DNA of 64,000 bases from Dermacentor variabilis (lineage: Eukaryota; Arthropoda; Arachnida; Ixodida; Ixodidae), in assembly GCF_050947875.1 (NCBI RefSeq), contig NC_134569.1, forward strand, positions 189,406,067 to 189,470,066. The letters run 5' to 3'. A program made the translations under genes and the position numbers. Shown here one piece after another: positions 1 to 10,195 of this stretch. Position 1 is the stretch's first letter. Every line of letters starts with the position of its first letter. The notes under the pieces are model-generated. The model saw nothing but the letters and a program-made list of their open reading frames with translations, was not told the DNA's origin and made no database searches.

Positions 1-2345
1 CCAACAGTAATTAATTTTTTTTTCTGAATAGCCAGACTACCCCATTCCGAAAGGAATAAAAGATGGCTTCAGGCCCATCGCTCAGGCACTCGCTACTCGT
101 ACCAGCCGGTGAGCACGGATTTATTTCCGTGTAATAAACCTTTTTGCGTGGCAGCAAAATGTAATCGAGCCCTTTCGGTGCTCATACGACATCGCTCTGC
201 CAACTCTTACTTGCTGAGGATCCGTTTTAGCGGCATGCATAACCTTGCAAAGAGTTTCGACCACCGACCGCAAGCTAAGGAGAAGCGGACCAATCGCAGA
301 CAGCTGAGCCACCCACTTCATAAGGTTATCTATTTTCACTGCGCTGGCTCGGCCCGATCGAAATTCTCCACTTGAGCGCTGTTGGCTCTTTTCAGCCAAT
401 TAGATAAGAAAAATTGCTTACTGTAAGCAGTTTTATTTGTTTTGAAAACGAGGAAAGGCGACCTCTTATGATTGACGAGAACATTTGATTGGGCTGTTCA
501 GACAACGCTGCGGATCACGGCCCGATGCTTGCGTGTCGGTTATGTGAATTTTGCTTCAGGAGAGTGCAATTAAAACAGATCGGAATAGCTTTACGTTATG
601 GGACCCTTAACCACCCGACCACAAGCTACAACAAAACAGTTTCTGTGTCGCTATGGGGCTGCTCCCGCAATTTGCAGTTTCTGCCGTGAATATATTAAAA
701 ATATTTATTTTGTAAAAGGCTGTTTTTGCTTAGGAAGCTGCAGGCTTCACAAGAGATGCCTTATATAAACACTGGCTTTCAGATATTCTGATTGTAACAC
801 AACCCCATCTCCAAACTGAAAGCTTTGTTATTCTCTACACGTATGCTTGTCACGGACAAGGAACCCATACATTGTATGTCCCCGTTAACTGTATCACATT
901 AGATATGCACTCGACACTTACTACTACACGAACACAAAAAAAAAAACGAAATGTCTAAGCTAATGACTCACCGAGAATAATAATCGCAAGTTTCCAGCTT
1001 GCATTCAATCCTATATGTTTGTCCTTCATTAGTTCATTTGTTGTGCATGTGCATTTTCGTCCTGTTACTTTTGTAAATATCTTCATTTTTCTTAGTATCG
1101 CATCCAAAAAAGATTTCCATGCTTGTTAACGGTAGAACAAATGTTCCTGTACGTAGGTTCTGCATAGTTGCACACGCACACGCCTGCGTTTGTGCTGGCT
1201 GTTCAATGCTTTCGATTAATATTAAATAAAATTGTATTCCACGTTGAAGTAATTTTTGCGGACTATTAGATTTCTAAACTAAACTAGGTTAGTCGTGAAA
1301 CTACGGCTACTGAGTTCCGTCGTAGCAGCGAAAGTATTCCCGAGTAGGTTGGCATGTACATGGCATTGAAATGGTGATCACCCATAGACGAAGAGTACAT
1401 TTTGACAGCCTAGACGAGAAGGCAAGGAAATATTTACTCTTGCAATCACATGATAACTGTTTTTTAACCAAGGGTGAAGAACGCAAGTACACAGCGTCGG
1501 CAAAAATCCGACAATATGGTTACTGAGCAATTACAGTGTCACATTATAGAGACATGCAGGGTTGTCGCAGACGTCACCAAAGTATCAAATGAAGTGTAAC
1601 CACGACAAGGCCACGCATACAGGGTGCATTAACAAGTCATGAGGTATATTTAAAACTCAGCTGAGACGGAGAGGGGTGGGCGTATGCTGCTCGAAACAAC
1701 ACCAATCCGAGCCACTGGCAACTAACACGCATGTAACAAGGTCGGGCGTCTGAGATAGTAAATGAGCATGTCATTCGTCAACAAACGCAACCTATCGGGA
1801 GCAAAGGGGAGCCTGGAGGCTTAGCATTGTCTGGCTATTGCGTTCCTTCTTGGGGTGGTCGGCCAGGAACAGAGCAGGCAAAGTTCCACCGAAAAAAGTG
1901 CGTTTAAATTCGAGGAGCTACAGGTGCAATGTCGCACCAGGAAAAATCGCGATGTTGCGCTGAGTCAACGCCTTCCAAGCGCAAGGCTGGTGCACTTCAT
2001 CAGTGACGTCATGCTACCTTGCCCGATTTGTATGGAATCTAATGGAGATACTTCCGAATAATTCCGAGGGATTTTGACGTCGCCTAGTTCGCCACGGGGG
2101 CCTTGGCAATGGGTATTTTTGCCGAAGTAGCCACACGTCATCAAGCAGGACGTGCAGGCCTGCTATCGACGAGGTGTTAACTCAGCACATTTTAACGCCC
2201 TCTCGCACGTGTGCATATGCGCACATGCAGTCTGAATATCCGATGCGCTAGGGCACGCGCTGTGGTGCGACCGATTTGCGAGGTGTGTCGTCACCCAGGG
2301 TGACATTTAACTACTTTCCGGGTGAGGGGGGTCAAGGCGCCCGTT
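1..2345. other. Unique spacer, no gene recognised
   Basis: Mostly AT-rich sequence with only short open frames on both strands. I recognise no domain, repeat family, splice-flanked exon or RNA gene. The frames at 109-399 overlap each other on opposite strands and read as chance. Confidence 0.5.
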
Positions 2346-2358
2346 ATTGCTACTCTAC

Positions 2359-2370
2359 CTCTCTCTCTCT

Positions 2371-2426
<56 letters not shown>
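2359..2426. repeat. CT/TA compound microsatellite
   Basis: A short CT run (about 2359-2371) is followed directly by an uninterrupted AT dinucleotide run to 2426. The two overlapping plus-strand frames that cross it translate to Tyr-Ile repeats and are artefacts of the repeat, not genes. Confidence 0.97.
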
Positions 2427-2428
<2 letters not shown>

Positions 2429-2429
2429 T

Positions 2430-3215
2430 TGGGTGATGATTGTATCAGGTCCTTGCATCACAACGCAACGTCACGCCGATGGTTCACGCGTTGCCGTTAG
2501 TGGCAATTCGTCTGCGCTACTGTCAGCAGCCTCGGATGCACTATTTGACATGATTTTAACGTGGAATCTTCAACAGTTTGTTTTGCCTCCAACGAGTTCG
2601 TAATGAACTACTCAAAGGATTCTTGAGTCATCATATCGAAATTACTGATATACGAGCTGCCGTCCTTCGTGGCATATCTCACCATGACGTACGAGTATGC
2701 GTGTTACCACAAGATGGCAAAACTGCTCATTTTCCGCTGTCCGTAGTAACAGACTGCCAAAAAGCTGATGACTATAGCATAACATACCTTGATAACGACT
2801 GCCAGCCCTCTTCACAAAAGGGTTCCAATGCCTTAGTAGACGTAAATTCCCGTTGACCTTATTGAAAATTAGACAACATACAATTGTCCAGGTGAACAGG
2901 GCTAAAGTTGACACACGTGGTCACCTGATTACGGCCTAGACACCCTGCATTTATGCAGGCACACATTCGACATAATTAAATGACGAAGTACAAACAATTT
3001 CTTACAGGAAGACTACAACAATTCATATACGGCAATATACATATGGAAAGTAGACCGCACGTTCAACTCAACGTAATATAAAAATTTATATCAACCACAA
3101 ACATGTTCACTTTACAAAAAAAAAACAAAGCAAGAAATGCTAACTGGATCTCCTAAATAACAATAAAAAATGTTCACTGGACAAAAGAACAAAGGAATAA
3201 ATCCTAACTGGCTCA
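2430..3215. other. Unique spacer
   Basis: No gene or repeat family is recognised. Overlapping open frames lie on both strands at 2578-2914 without motifs or splice context. Homopolymer A runs occur near 3115. Confidence 0.4.
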
Positions 3216-3219
3216 TACA

Positions 3220-3872
3220 CGATTCAAGAAAAAACTGCCGGTTTCCGGAAAGCAAGCAAAGAGGAACAGGTTTCCATATCAATCCAATGAGGATACAGGT
3301 TTAATAGATTAGGAATGTGCCAACCTAATAGCTGTGTTGTGTAGTTTGTCCTACATTTTAACTTAATGAAATCGGTTCTCCTAAATTCGTTATAGGAGTC
3401 ATGTATGGTATGCCTCACAAAGAAGAGTTGTGGATCAATTTGAAAACCTGAAAATGCAAACGGGATAATCGCAGTTTATATAGTGATTCACTGCCCAAGA
3501 TTCGATTCTGACTAAAATATACTGATGTTGATTCACGTTGTGGTAGGTTTTCAATAAGGCGCGGAATTTGTTTTCGGTAATCGATGGAAGCTGTCCATGT
3601 TAGACATAGTAGTGGTGCCCCAGACTAGCAGGCCGCCGTGTAGTCGCGACTCAAAAGTATTAAAAAACAGGTGACGTGGTAAATAAAGAGGCAACAGTAA
3701 GTGAAACTTATTAAGCATGCCAATATACTGTGCAATATTGCGTTTAATATGGTGAACGTGAAAGGACCAACGAAGATTTGACAATTGAGAAGACGATCGA
3801 ATATTCAATTCGATCGTCTTCTGCTGCATCACACCCTTACAAAAATTGTTGAAAGGTTGTTGAAATATCATT
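3220..3872 (-). pseudogene. CR1/L2-like LINE relic, C-terminal RT region
   Basis: The minus strand reads as the region downstream of the polymerase core of a non-LTR reverse transcriptase. It has a W-S-F-H-V-H-H-I-K-R-N segment followed by L-L-V-W-G-T and a D-S-F-H-R-L segment near 3600-3760, then a tail with I-H-D-S-Y-N-E-F-R-R near 3380-3415. The reading is broken by stops and frame changes. No RT catalytic motif and no ORF1 are present, so this is a 5'-truncated dead copy. Its protein is of the same general type as the better preserved minus-strand copy at 21008-22870. The clade name is a by-eye judgement. Confidence 0.55.
3788..3822. repeat. Perfect short inverted repeat
   Basis: Two 15-nt arms (3788-3802 and 3808-3822) are perfect reverse complements around a 5-nt loop. 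The hairpin lies at the 5' end of the CR1-like relic. Confidence 0.9.
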
Positions 3873-4200
3873 GGTCAAGAAATGCCAAGAAAGCAGATTG
3901 AGGAAGTGTTGACACATTATTGAGGAAGTTGTTGACAATTTTTGATCATTGGCCCGCGAGTGTCGAAATATAATTAGGGTCTTTCAATTTGAAAGATAAT
4001 TGGTGTATTGAAGCTATGACGCATTTCAGTGTTTGAAAATTCATTGAAGTATTATTGAAATGTGTTGTTTGTGAATATTGAAGGCCAATTTAAGCATTGT
4101 TGCAAATGTGTTGAGTCTCAACATTGAAATCACATTGAAATATTGTTGGAACTGTGTTGAACGTCAACATTCAAAATTGTGTTGAAAGCCCTTTATGCCC
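3872..4200. repeat. Degenerate TTGAA/ATTG low-complexity tract
   Basis: The tract carries many irregularly spaced copies of ATTGAA, TTGTTG and TGTTGAA words, most dense at 4020-4190. It looks like a decayed minisatellite. No fixed period could be established by eye. Confidence 0.5.
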
Positions 4201-6785
4201 TTATTGTTTATTTACCAGTGTGTAAAAACGTCAGTTTTCTTAAAATGCTGCTGAGGTATCTTGTGTACATGTTGCCTATACTTATCTTTGATGTCACGTT
4301 GATGTGTTTGCTATGAGAAGATGGGGGCAAATTTAAATACAGGCACTTCTGTATTGCAGGCCTTGGTCATCCTGGGCTCAAAAGCATGCTCCTAGATTGA
4401 CGGTAATAAACCTTATTGTAAAGCTGCTCGAAGTACTGTCATGCCGGTTTTTCAATGGATAAAGTGAATGGTGCTTGACGAAATAAAAAATGCAGAGGTG
4501 ACGCAGACAAGAACCATTTTTCTAGGTGAAATGTTTATTTGTAACCAAACATCTTTACGAATGTACAACCATTGGTAGCTTTTTAACATTAGAAACTTCT
4601 TAAAAACTGTTGCAATTACAACCTTCTTGCAGTTTAACATGACACCATAACAAAACCTAATACTCACAGATGTAGTTTGTGTGGCCCTCAAGTAAAACAC
4701 ATTTCCCATAAGAAATAAATCCTAAATATAAATAACTGTAGAAGCATATTGACATGACAATAAATAAGAACACTCAAAAAAGGTGCTTTATTTCTTTATT
4801 CGGTAGCCAGTGGTACTGCAACCAGGGCAGGATTCGCTTCGATTCGCACAGCAGACTCTGAGACACTGATGTGCATTGTGATTATCTAAGTTTTATGGAA
4901 TTTATTAAACACTGGCTCTTGCAGCTAACATAATTCTTGATGCAGAGTGCCAGACATTGCTTGCATGAGAAATCAAGACGGATATTCAGCTCATTCACAG
5001 AAAATCACTCACGTTCCTAATGATTTTTTTACGAATTGTAGCCGGTTGTTGTAGAAGGTGTATGCACTGAGAATGAATTTCCAGAGTGACACCAGTGACG
5101 AAATACATGCCATCAAACTGGCGGTAAAAATGCACTGTTATGCATTGACGCACAAATGTAAGTAGAATGCCCATGTATTTCGTCTCATATTTGTTGAAAA
5201 TATTCGAAACTGGTATCATCCTGGAAATTAGTTTCAAGTGAATACGTCTTTCAAACTCACTTTCTACATTTGTAAGCTGTGAGAATCTTTTGTGAGAATT
5301 TGTGAGAATCAGTTGAATGCGTTTCCATTTATTGTGCTAGTAATGTCGAACTCAGAGTAATCTAGCTCAAGAACAAGAATGATGCTACCTGGCATTGTCA
5401 ATTTAAAATAAAAATCTCTAAAACTGAAAAAGGATCACTCTGTACAATCCTTCTTTGTTGGTTGTATGGTGCGTGCCAATTTCGGTACACATTATCAACT
5501 TTTGAGACATGGCAATCACAAGAATTCATGCTATGGGAGCAGTTTATTGTGCTGCATTGCTTGTTTTATGATCCAGTTACGTTTATGCCATGATAACGTT
5601 CCTACACAGGTCATTCCATTTTAAGCTACTTATTCATATTGACTACTTAAGATTTCTACACGAAAAAAAACAGCTGTTAGTGACGTGCTAGAAGTCTTTA
5701 AAAAATTATTCCTCATGTGAGTTCCATTTCAGTTTTGTTCAGCTCAACAAAAAATAACTAAATCACAACGAAATTAGGTTTCATGCAAACATGAAAGAAA
5801 TATTGCCGTTACGGGAGAGCTTTTCTTGCACATTAAATTTAGGCCAACTTATACGTAATAATTCTTACTCGCATCTTTTAGGTTGCAAAAAAAAAAGAGA
5901 TTGGGAAGTTATGTAAAATACACTTTTTACTGAACAGGACCATTCTGATACTGGAACAGAAGCACTTGCAGGTGTGTCATTGCATGGCGAATCGAGAAGC
6001 ATAACAGGGAAACATGTTTCATTAAAGATTTGCAAAATCCAATTGAAGAATGAAGAATGTAGCTTGCAGTTTGATTTGACTGAATGATCCATAACAGTAA
6101 CTCATCTCACTTGATAAATTAAAGCGCATATTAGTGTGATGTAGAACATATGTTACACTAATATGGTGGGTGGTGGCAAAATAATCGGTGAGCGAGAAAA
6201 TGAAATTTTTGCATACCCCTTGTACACACTGATTTAAGAAAAATGAGCTAGAGCTGTCCACATGATCTACTTATTTTACTTGCGAGTTCAATCAAGAAAA
6301 TTATGTCCGAGCTGCTTAGTGGTATTTGAGATTATGTTGGTATTGAATATGTGCGTGTTGCCTAAAATAATTGAATTTTGAAAATGCTAGTAGGCATCTG
6401 ATGTTCATATCTGCAGTTCATGGATACATGCAAAAGACTCAACACCAAGTGCAAGTGAACGGCCCCACAAGCCCGGAGTCAATCATGCAAAAACACGAGA
6501 TTCGAAACCGAAATTCGCGCTATGCTTTATTGCATGACTGTGTACATCGTGATTTACATAGGCCACACACTTAGCAAGTGCTTTCTGTAAACTTAATCTT
6601 AATGCATCACTTTCATAAAGCCACCAGATATGCGTTTTTATATGACTAGGCATATGGTGGACCCGTACTTGTTTTCAGCTCTTTCCATAGTAACTGCGCT
6701 GGCCACATTGACCCGTAGCAACATGGTGGCGCCCTAGCGGTTCCCACATTTTTGGGCCAGCTATTCCGCTAGAGTTCGTTATATT
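4200..6785. other. Unique AT-rich spacer
   Basis: No gene is recognised across about 2.6 kb. Short antisense frames at 4452-4709, 4995-5237 and 5865-6261 have no recognisable domains. A short A-rich poly(A)-signal-like motif on the minus strand near 4780-4800 could mark the 3' end of an unseen minus-strand transcript, but no coding exon was found with it. Confidence 0.4.
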
Positions 6786-6790
6786 AACTC

Positions 6791-6989
6791 CACTCTCAGA
6801 ACAGTCCCTTTGGCGTGCACCTTCTGCCACACAACAGTAATCGTCATCTCCCTTGATGCGTTTCCTTTCTTTAACGCTGCGAGCCCGGAACTTTCCAGTA
6901 ACGAACGGCACGCACGTTATCAGCATAGAACAGTTTACACCCTTTGGAGTGCCCTTCTGATAACGCCCGTGCCGTTCGTTACTGGAAAG
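6791..6989. mobile_element. Palindromic MITE-like element, copy 1
   Basis: Near its end it contains a 33-nt inverted pair (6891-6923 and 6957-6989) with two mismatches around a 33-nt loop. It shares blocks with the element at 12745-13012: the CCACACAAC block, the AACGCTGCGAGCCCGG block, the ACGAACGGC block and the ACACCCTTTG block. It starts with CACTCT, similar to the terminal ACACTCTT of the other copy. It has no coding capacity, so it is best read as a non-autonomous foldback DNA element. The outer boundary is approximate. Confidence 0.6.
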
Positions 6990-6997
6990 TAACGAAC

Positions 6998-7339
6998 TGG
7001 ATAAGAACGGTCAGTTTTACCGATTTCCATCGTGATCGTATGAAGGGGATAGGGGAGAGCGCTTGACACGAGCCGTTCAACGTGTCGGGTAATCGAATTA
7101 CTTGCATTCCTCACAACACAGCGGCTCGCATGAGAAATAGCGATAATGTTGTTCTGCTGTAATTGTGTTGCGTAGCCCTGACGGTGAACCGTGGCAACTA
7201 AGCGAAAACTCAAGAATCTGCAGCTGCCACTTCGTTGGCAACAGAAAAACAACGTTGCGAACCATCCTGCGTATGTGCTATGGATATTTTCCGTCCGCCT
7301 CCGCTTGCGTCAACAAGTGGAACGGAGACATTTGGCAGG
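6998..7339 (+). pseudogene. THAP zinc-finger domain relic
   Basis: The plus strand reads F-Y-R-F-P-S near 7015-7032, then G-E-R-L-T-R-A-V-Q-R-V, then P-D-G-E-P-W followed by N-S-R-I-C-S-C-H-F-V-G-N-R-K, and in another frame N-H-P-A-Y-V. This is the order expected of the middle and C-terminal half of a C2CH THAP domain, including the C-x2-H zinc ligands and the H-P-x-Y end. The N-terminal Cys pair is not found. Damage: an in-frame TGA in the first block and a frameshift after G-N-R-K. The two blocks are separated by 87 nt (7089-7175) with GT and AG ends; removing them would keep the frame, so this may be a small intron or an insertion. A CAG/GTCAGT donor-like site follows at about 7338. THAP proteins bind DNA in regulators and P-element-like transposases; which kind this was cannot be told. 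Confidence 0.55.
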
Positions 7340-7344
7340 TCAGT

Positions 7345-8490
7345 TTAACCAAACATTTTGCTTCGTTTATGAATTCAAAATCCTGTTCTAGAGCATCGTT
7401 GTATCGTGAGCTTATTTATAGTTTCGGTATTTTGTATGTCCCCGGCCGATACAACAAGGACACTTCGCAGTGTGCTGAGTCTGCTCGACTGCGTTTTTCA
7501 AATGTCAGCAATAAAGTTGCTGCAGGAGCGCTGGATGAGTAATTGCGAAGTAACGCACGAGCGTAACAAAAAATGTCGCGTTTATTTACATTTACTTTGC
7601 GCGTGTGTTCCTCGAAGCGTCTGCGAAAAGTTCAAAGGTACTGAGCGATGCTGTAGCTCCTGCGAGACAGTAAGATGCAGCGCGCAGGCATCGTAGGAAG
7701 CTTACCTTCGTTATGTTCGCACGCTGGTTGCTGCCTTGGAAAACGTTTTCTGTTTGCTCCCCCGAAAAAGGCTATGGAAGGATTTACTCTCTGTAATTAA
7801 TTCCGAAAAAAAAAACATTAGGATAAAATGCATAAAAATATAGGAGTTACTTAAGTCTTGTGTTCAGGACATATTCAATATGAACCAATTTGAAACTATT
7901 AGATTTTTATGCTGATATGCCTATAAACAAACCTGATGCTCTCTGTACTTGCGCGTTGCAGCAGACTTTTTATATTCTACACGTACTTCGCCCTGCTGAG
8001 CTTCCTCCCTTTCCGAAGCGTGGATGGGCGGAACAAGCTTTCCAGGTCCTTCATTTTTAGGAAACCGTGCCTCAACACAAACGAAAGAGGAGGGTCCATT
8101 GTGGCCTTTGCACCTGCGCTTGCGGACAACTCCTTTTGCGCTACTCAGTTTGCGCCAAGGTTGCGATGAGGGCGCTGGTGACGGGCTTTTCCGCAGCGCC
8201 GCCTGGGCAGAGTCTGAGGTGTATGGGCGCCCGCACGGCCGCGTAGTACGCAGCAGGCGACGGAGCAGGACCCTGCCTCCCCGTCCTTCGCCTCGCCACG
8301 GTGTCTCGTGCTCGACCGAAGACGGCGCGTTTCCTCCCCGATTTCCTGCCTTGTGCAGGCGCGATTGAGCCGCGATCGTCGGCTGACGCGTGCGAGCTTT
8401 CACTCGCACGTAAAGCATACGGCGAGCGGCGTTATCTTGCTTTGACTTTATACGGGACATCACGGCTACGGAAACGCAGAAATGCGCCCT
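7345..8490. other. Spacer with GC-rich block
   Basis: The segment 7960-8465 is clearly richer in GC than its surroundings and has overlapping open frames on both strands (the longest is 180 codons, minus, 7921-8463). Open frames on both strands are expected in GC-rich DNA. The translations are Arg/Pro/Ser-rich without a motif, so I do not call a gene. Confidence 0.4.
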
Positions 8491-8494
8491 GAAG

Positions 8495-8663
8495 TGTCCA
8501 TATTGCTACGGAACAGTATTTGCGATGACAAAGAGGCGAGCAGGGTGAAGACGACGAGGACGATTAGAGGCTAGCGCGGGCTGTTGCCTCTTGCCCAAGT
8601 ACGGCGTATTTCCTTGTAAATATACTTGTATATAACTTTTCGTTTGCGTCTTCCTACGTAACA
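8495..8663 (+). repeat. LTR-like terminal repeat, left copy
   Basis: This is a 169-nt block starting TG and ending ACA. It is followed within a few bases by TGGTGGAGGTGG, which looks like a tRNA primer-binding site because LTR elements prime just 3' of the LTR at a TGG-type sequence. The same block recurs in reverse orientation at 10021-10195 with about a dozen differences. It includes a possible TATA-like stretch near 8627-8636. Together these suggest a short 5' LTR of a gypsy-type element. Confidence 0.65.
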
Positions 8664-8737
8664 TATCTGGTGGAGGTGGACGTTCCCTGTACCTCGCCAC
8701 GGAGCTTCGCAGTGGACGGTACGTCGAGGCTTCCTTC

Positions 8738-9853
8738 ATGGCTCCCGGCGACGACAACACGACTCCGCCGGCTCCGACACCTGCTGTCACTTCGACGACG
8801 TACATCACTCTCCCCGCTCTCCGTGAACCTGGCGTATTCTCGGGCAAAGATGGGGAACACGTCGAGGACTCGATCAGCCTGTACGAACACGTCAGCCGCA
8901 ATAACCAGTGGGACCTTACTATCATGCTCGCCAACGTAGTCTTTTACCTTAGTGGCACACCTCGAGTTTGGTTTCGGACGCACGAAGATGAGCTCACCAG
9001 TTGGGATTCGCTTAAGCAAAAGCTCCGAGACTTGTTCGGTAACCCCTACGGTCACCAATTTGCCGCGCAGAAGGCGCTTTCCGGCCGTGTGCAGATGTCA
9101 ACAGAGCCCTACGTCACATACATTCAGGATGTCTTGGCTCTGTGCCGCAAAGTTGACGCACACATGACTGAGTCAGACAAGGTTTCCCAGATCCTCAAAG
9201 GCATTGCCAATGACGCCTTCAACTTGCTAGTTTTCAACAACGTGGCGATGGCGGATCCATTTATCAAAGAGTGCCGCCGCCTGGAACTCGCTAAAAGCCG
9301 ACGTATCGACCAGCAGTTTGCTCGTCTCCCCAACAACCCAGCGACATCTTCCTGTGCCGACGCTCCTCGTCCCAACAACACTGGCGATGTTACTAGAATC
9401 GTCCGGCGCGAGATCGAGGCCGCCTATCCGGCTGCCTTCGACTCCAACCCCTCCAACGCACCTGCAGTCACGGTTTCCCTGATCCAGGCGGTTGTCCGCC
9501 AGGAGTTCGAAAACATGTGTCTTCACACCATCTGCTCGGCCCATCGCCCTGATATCCGCCCGGCTTCTTCGATTCCACCCCGTCCCGCATCTTCTTACCC
9601 ACCACGTTTCCGCAACCCATCTGAATGGCGCACTGCTGACGACAAGCCCATTTGTTTTCACTGCCATCGAACCGGGCAGATTTCTCGGCACTGTCGCAGT
9701 CGCTGGAGTATGCCGACCCGGTCTACTTATACTGCCTACTGTCGCCTCCCAGGTGGCCCTTCTCGTCCCTATGCCGCCCGCTTCGATAGTGCCGCCACTG
9801 ATTCTCCTGCGCCGAACCGCTCCTATTCTCGTTCGCTTTCGCCCCAACGATGA
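8738..9853 (+). CDS. gag: Ty3/gypsy-type Gag protein (intact ORF)
   Basis: The product is 371 residues and resembles the structural Gag of a Ty3/gypsy retroelement, which packages element RNA in cytoplasmic particles. Residues about 25-180 read as the capsid region, with the F-S-G-K-D motif, W-F-R-T-H and a L-R-x-L-F-G block. Residues about 305-320 form a single zinc knuckle, and the tail is Arg/Ser/Pro-rich. The knuckle is C-x2-C-x4-Q-x4-C: the expected His is Gln, whereas the related gag at about 32560 has the normal His. The start follows a TG..CA LTR-like block and a primer-site-like sequence. The frame remains readable past the TGA at 9851-9853 for about 45 codons, so this stop may be premature. 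No protease, RT or integrase follows; an inverted LTR-like block is met at 10021. It is a non-autonomous or internally deleted element, or less likely a retained gag gene. Confidence 0.8.
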   Translation: MAPGDDNTTPPAPTPAVTSTTYITLPALREPGVFSGKDGEHVEDSISLYEHVSRNNQWDLTIMLANVVFYLSGTPRVWFRTHEDELTSWDSLKQKLRDLFGNPYGHQFAAQKALSGRVQMSTEPYVTYIQDVLALCRKVDAHMTESDKVSQILKGIANDAFNLLVFNNVAMADPFIKECRRLELAKSRRIDQQFARLPNNPATSSCADAPRPNNTGDVTRIVRREIEAAYPAAFDSNPSNAPAVTVSLIQAVVRQEFENMCLHTICSAHRPDIRPASSIPPRPASSYPPRFRNPSEWRTADDKPICFHCHRTGQISRHCRSRWSMPTRSTYTAYCRLPGGPSRPYAARFDSAATDSPAPNRSYSRSLSPQR

Positions 9854-10020
9854 CAATCTCGCTCCCCCCAGCCCCGTCGCTCCTATTCGCCGACTCCCTT
9901 CGGACGCCGCTCCCAGCCGGAAAACCAGACGATGCAGCGCCTCGAGATGACGCTGCATTGCTCCCGAACCCGCCAAACACTCTAATGACGTTGCCCACTC
10001 ATCTGAACCTTTTTGGCGTG

Positions 10021-10195
10021 CAGACATGTTACGTAGGAAGACGCAGACGAAAAGCTATATACAAGTATATTTACAAGGAAATACGCCGCATTTGGCCAAG
10101 AGGCAACAGCCCGCGCTAGACTAATGGTCGTCGTCGTCTTCACCCTGCTCGCCTCTTTGTCATCGCAAATACTGTTCCGTAGCAATGTTCTCACA
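10021..10195 (-). repeat. LTR-like terminal repeat, right copy in inverted orientation
   Basis: Read on the minus strand this begins TGTGAGAACATTGC and runs to ACGTAACATGTCTG, matching 8495-8667 over almost its whole length with about a dozen differences. LTRs should be direct repeats, so the reversed orientation is abnormal. The match stops a few bases after the LTR end, where the primer site would start, so the source was a separate LTR-containing copy or an inverted LTR. I see no clear target duplication between 8488-8494 and 10196-10202. Confidence 0.75.

Noticed and set aside
2276..2603. Two plus-strand frames of 74 and 93 codons
   Set aside because: They run through the TA microsatellite and translate to Tyr-Ile repeats.
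7921..8463. 180-codon minus-strand frame
   Set aside because: It lies in a GC-rich block with open frames on both strands, and has basic, motif-less composition and no splice or promoter support.
9227..10027. 266-codon minus-strand frame antisense to gag
   Set aside because: Gly/Arg-rich mirror of a GC-rich gag ORF; the plus-strand reading has real Gag motifs.
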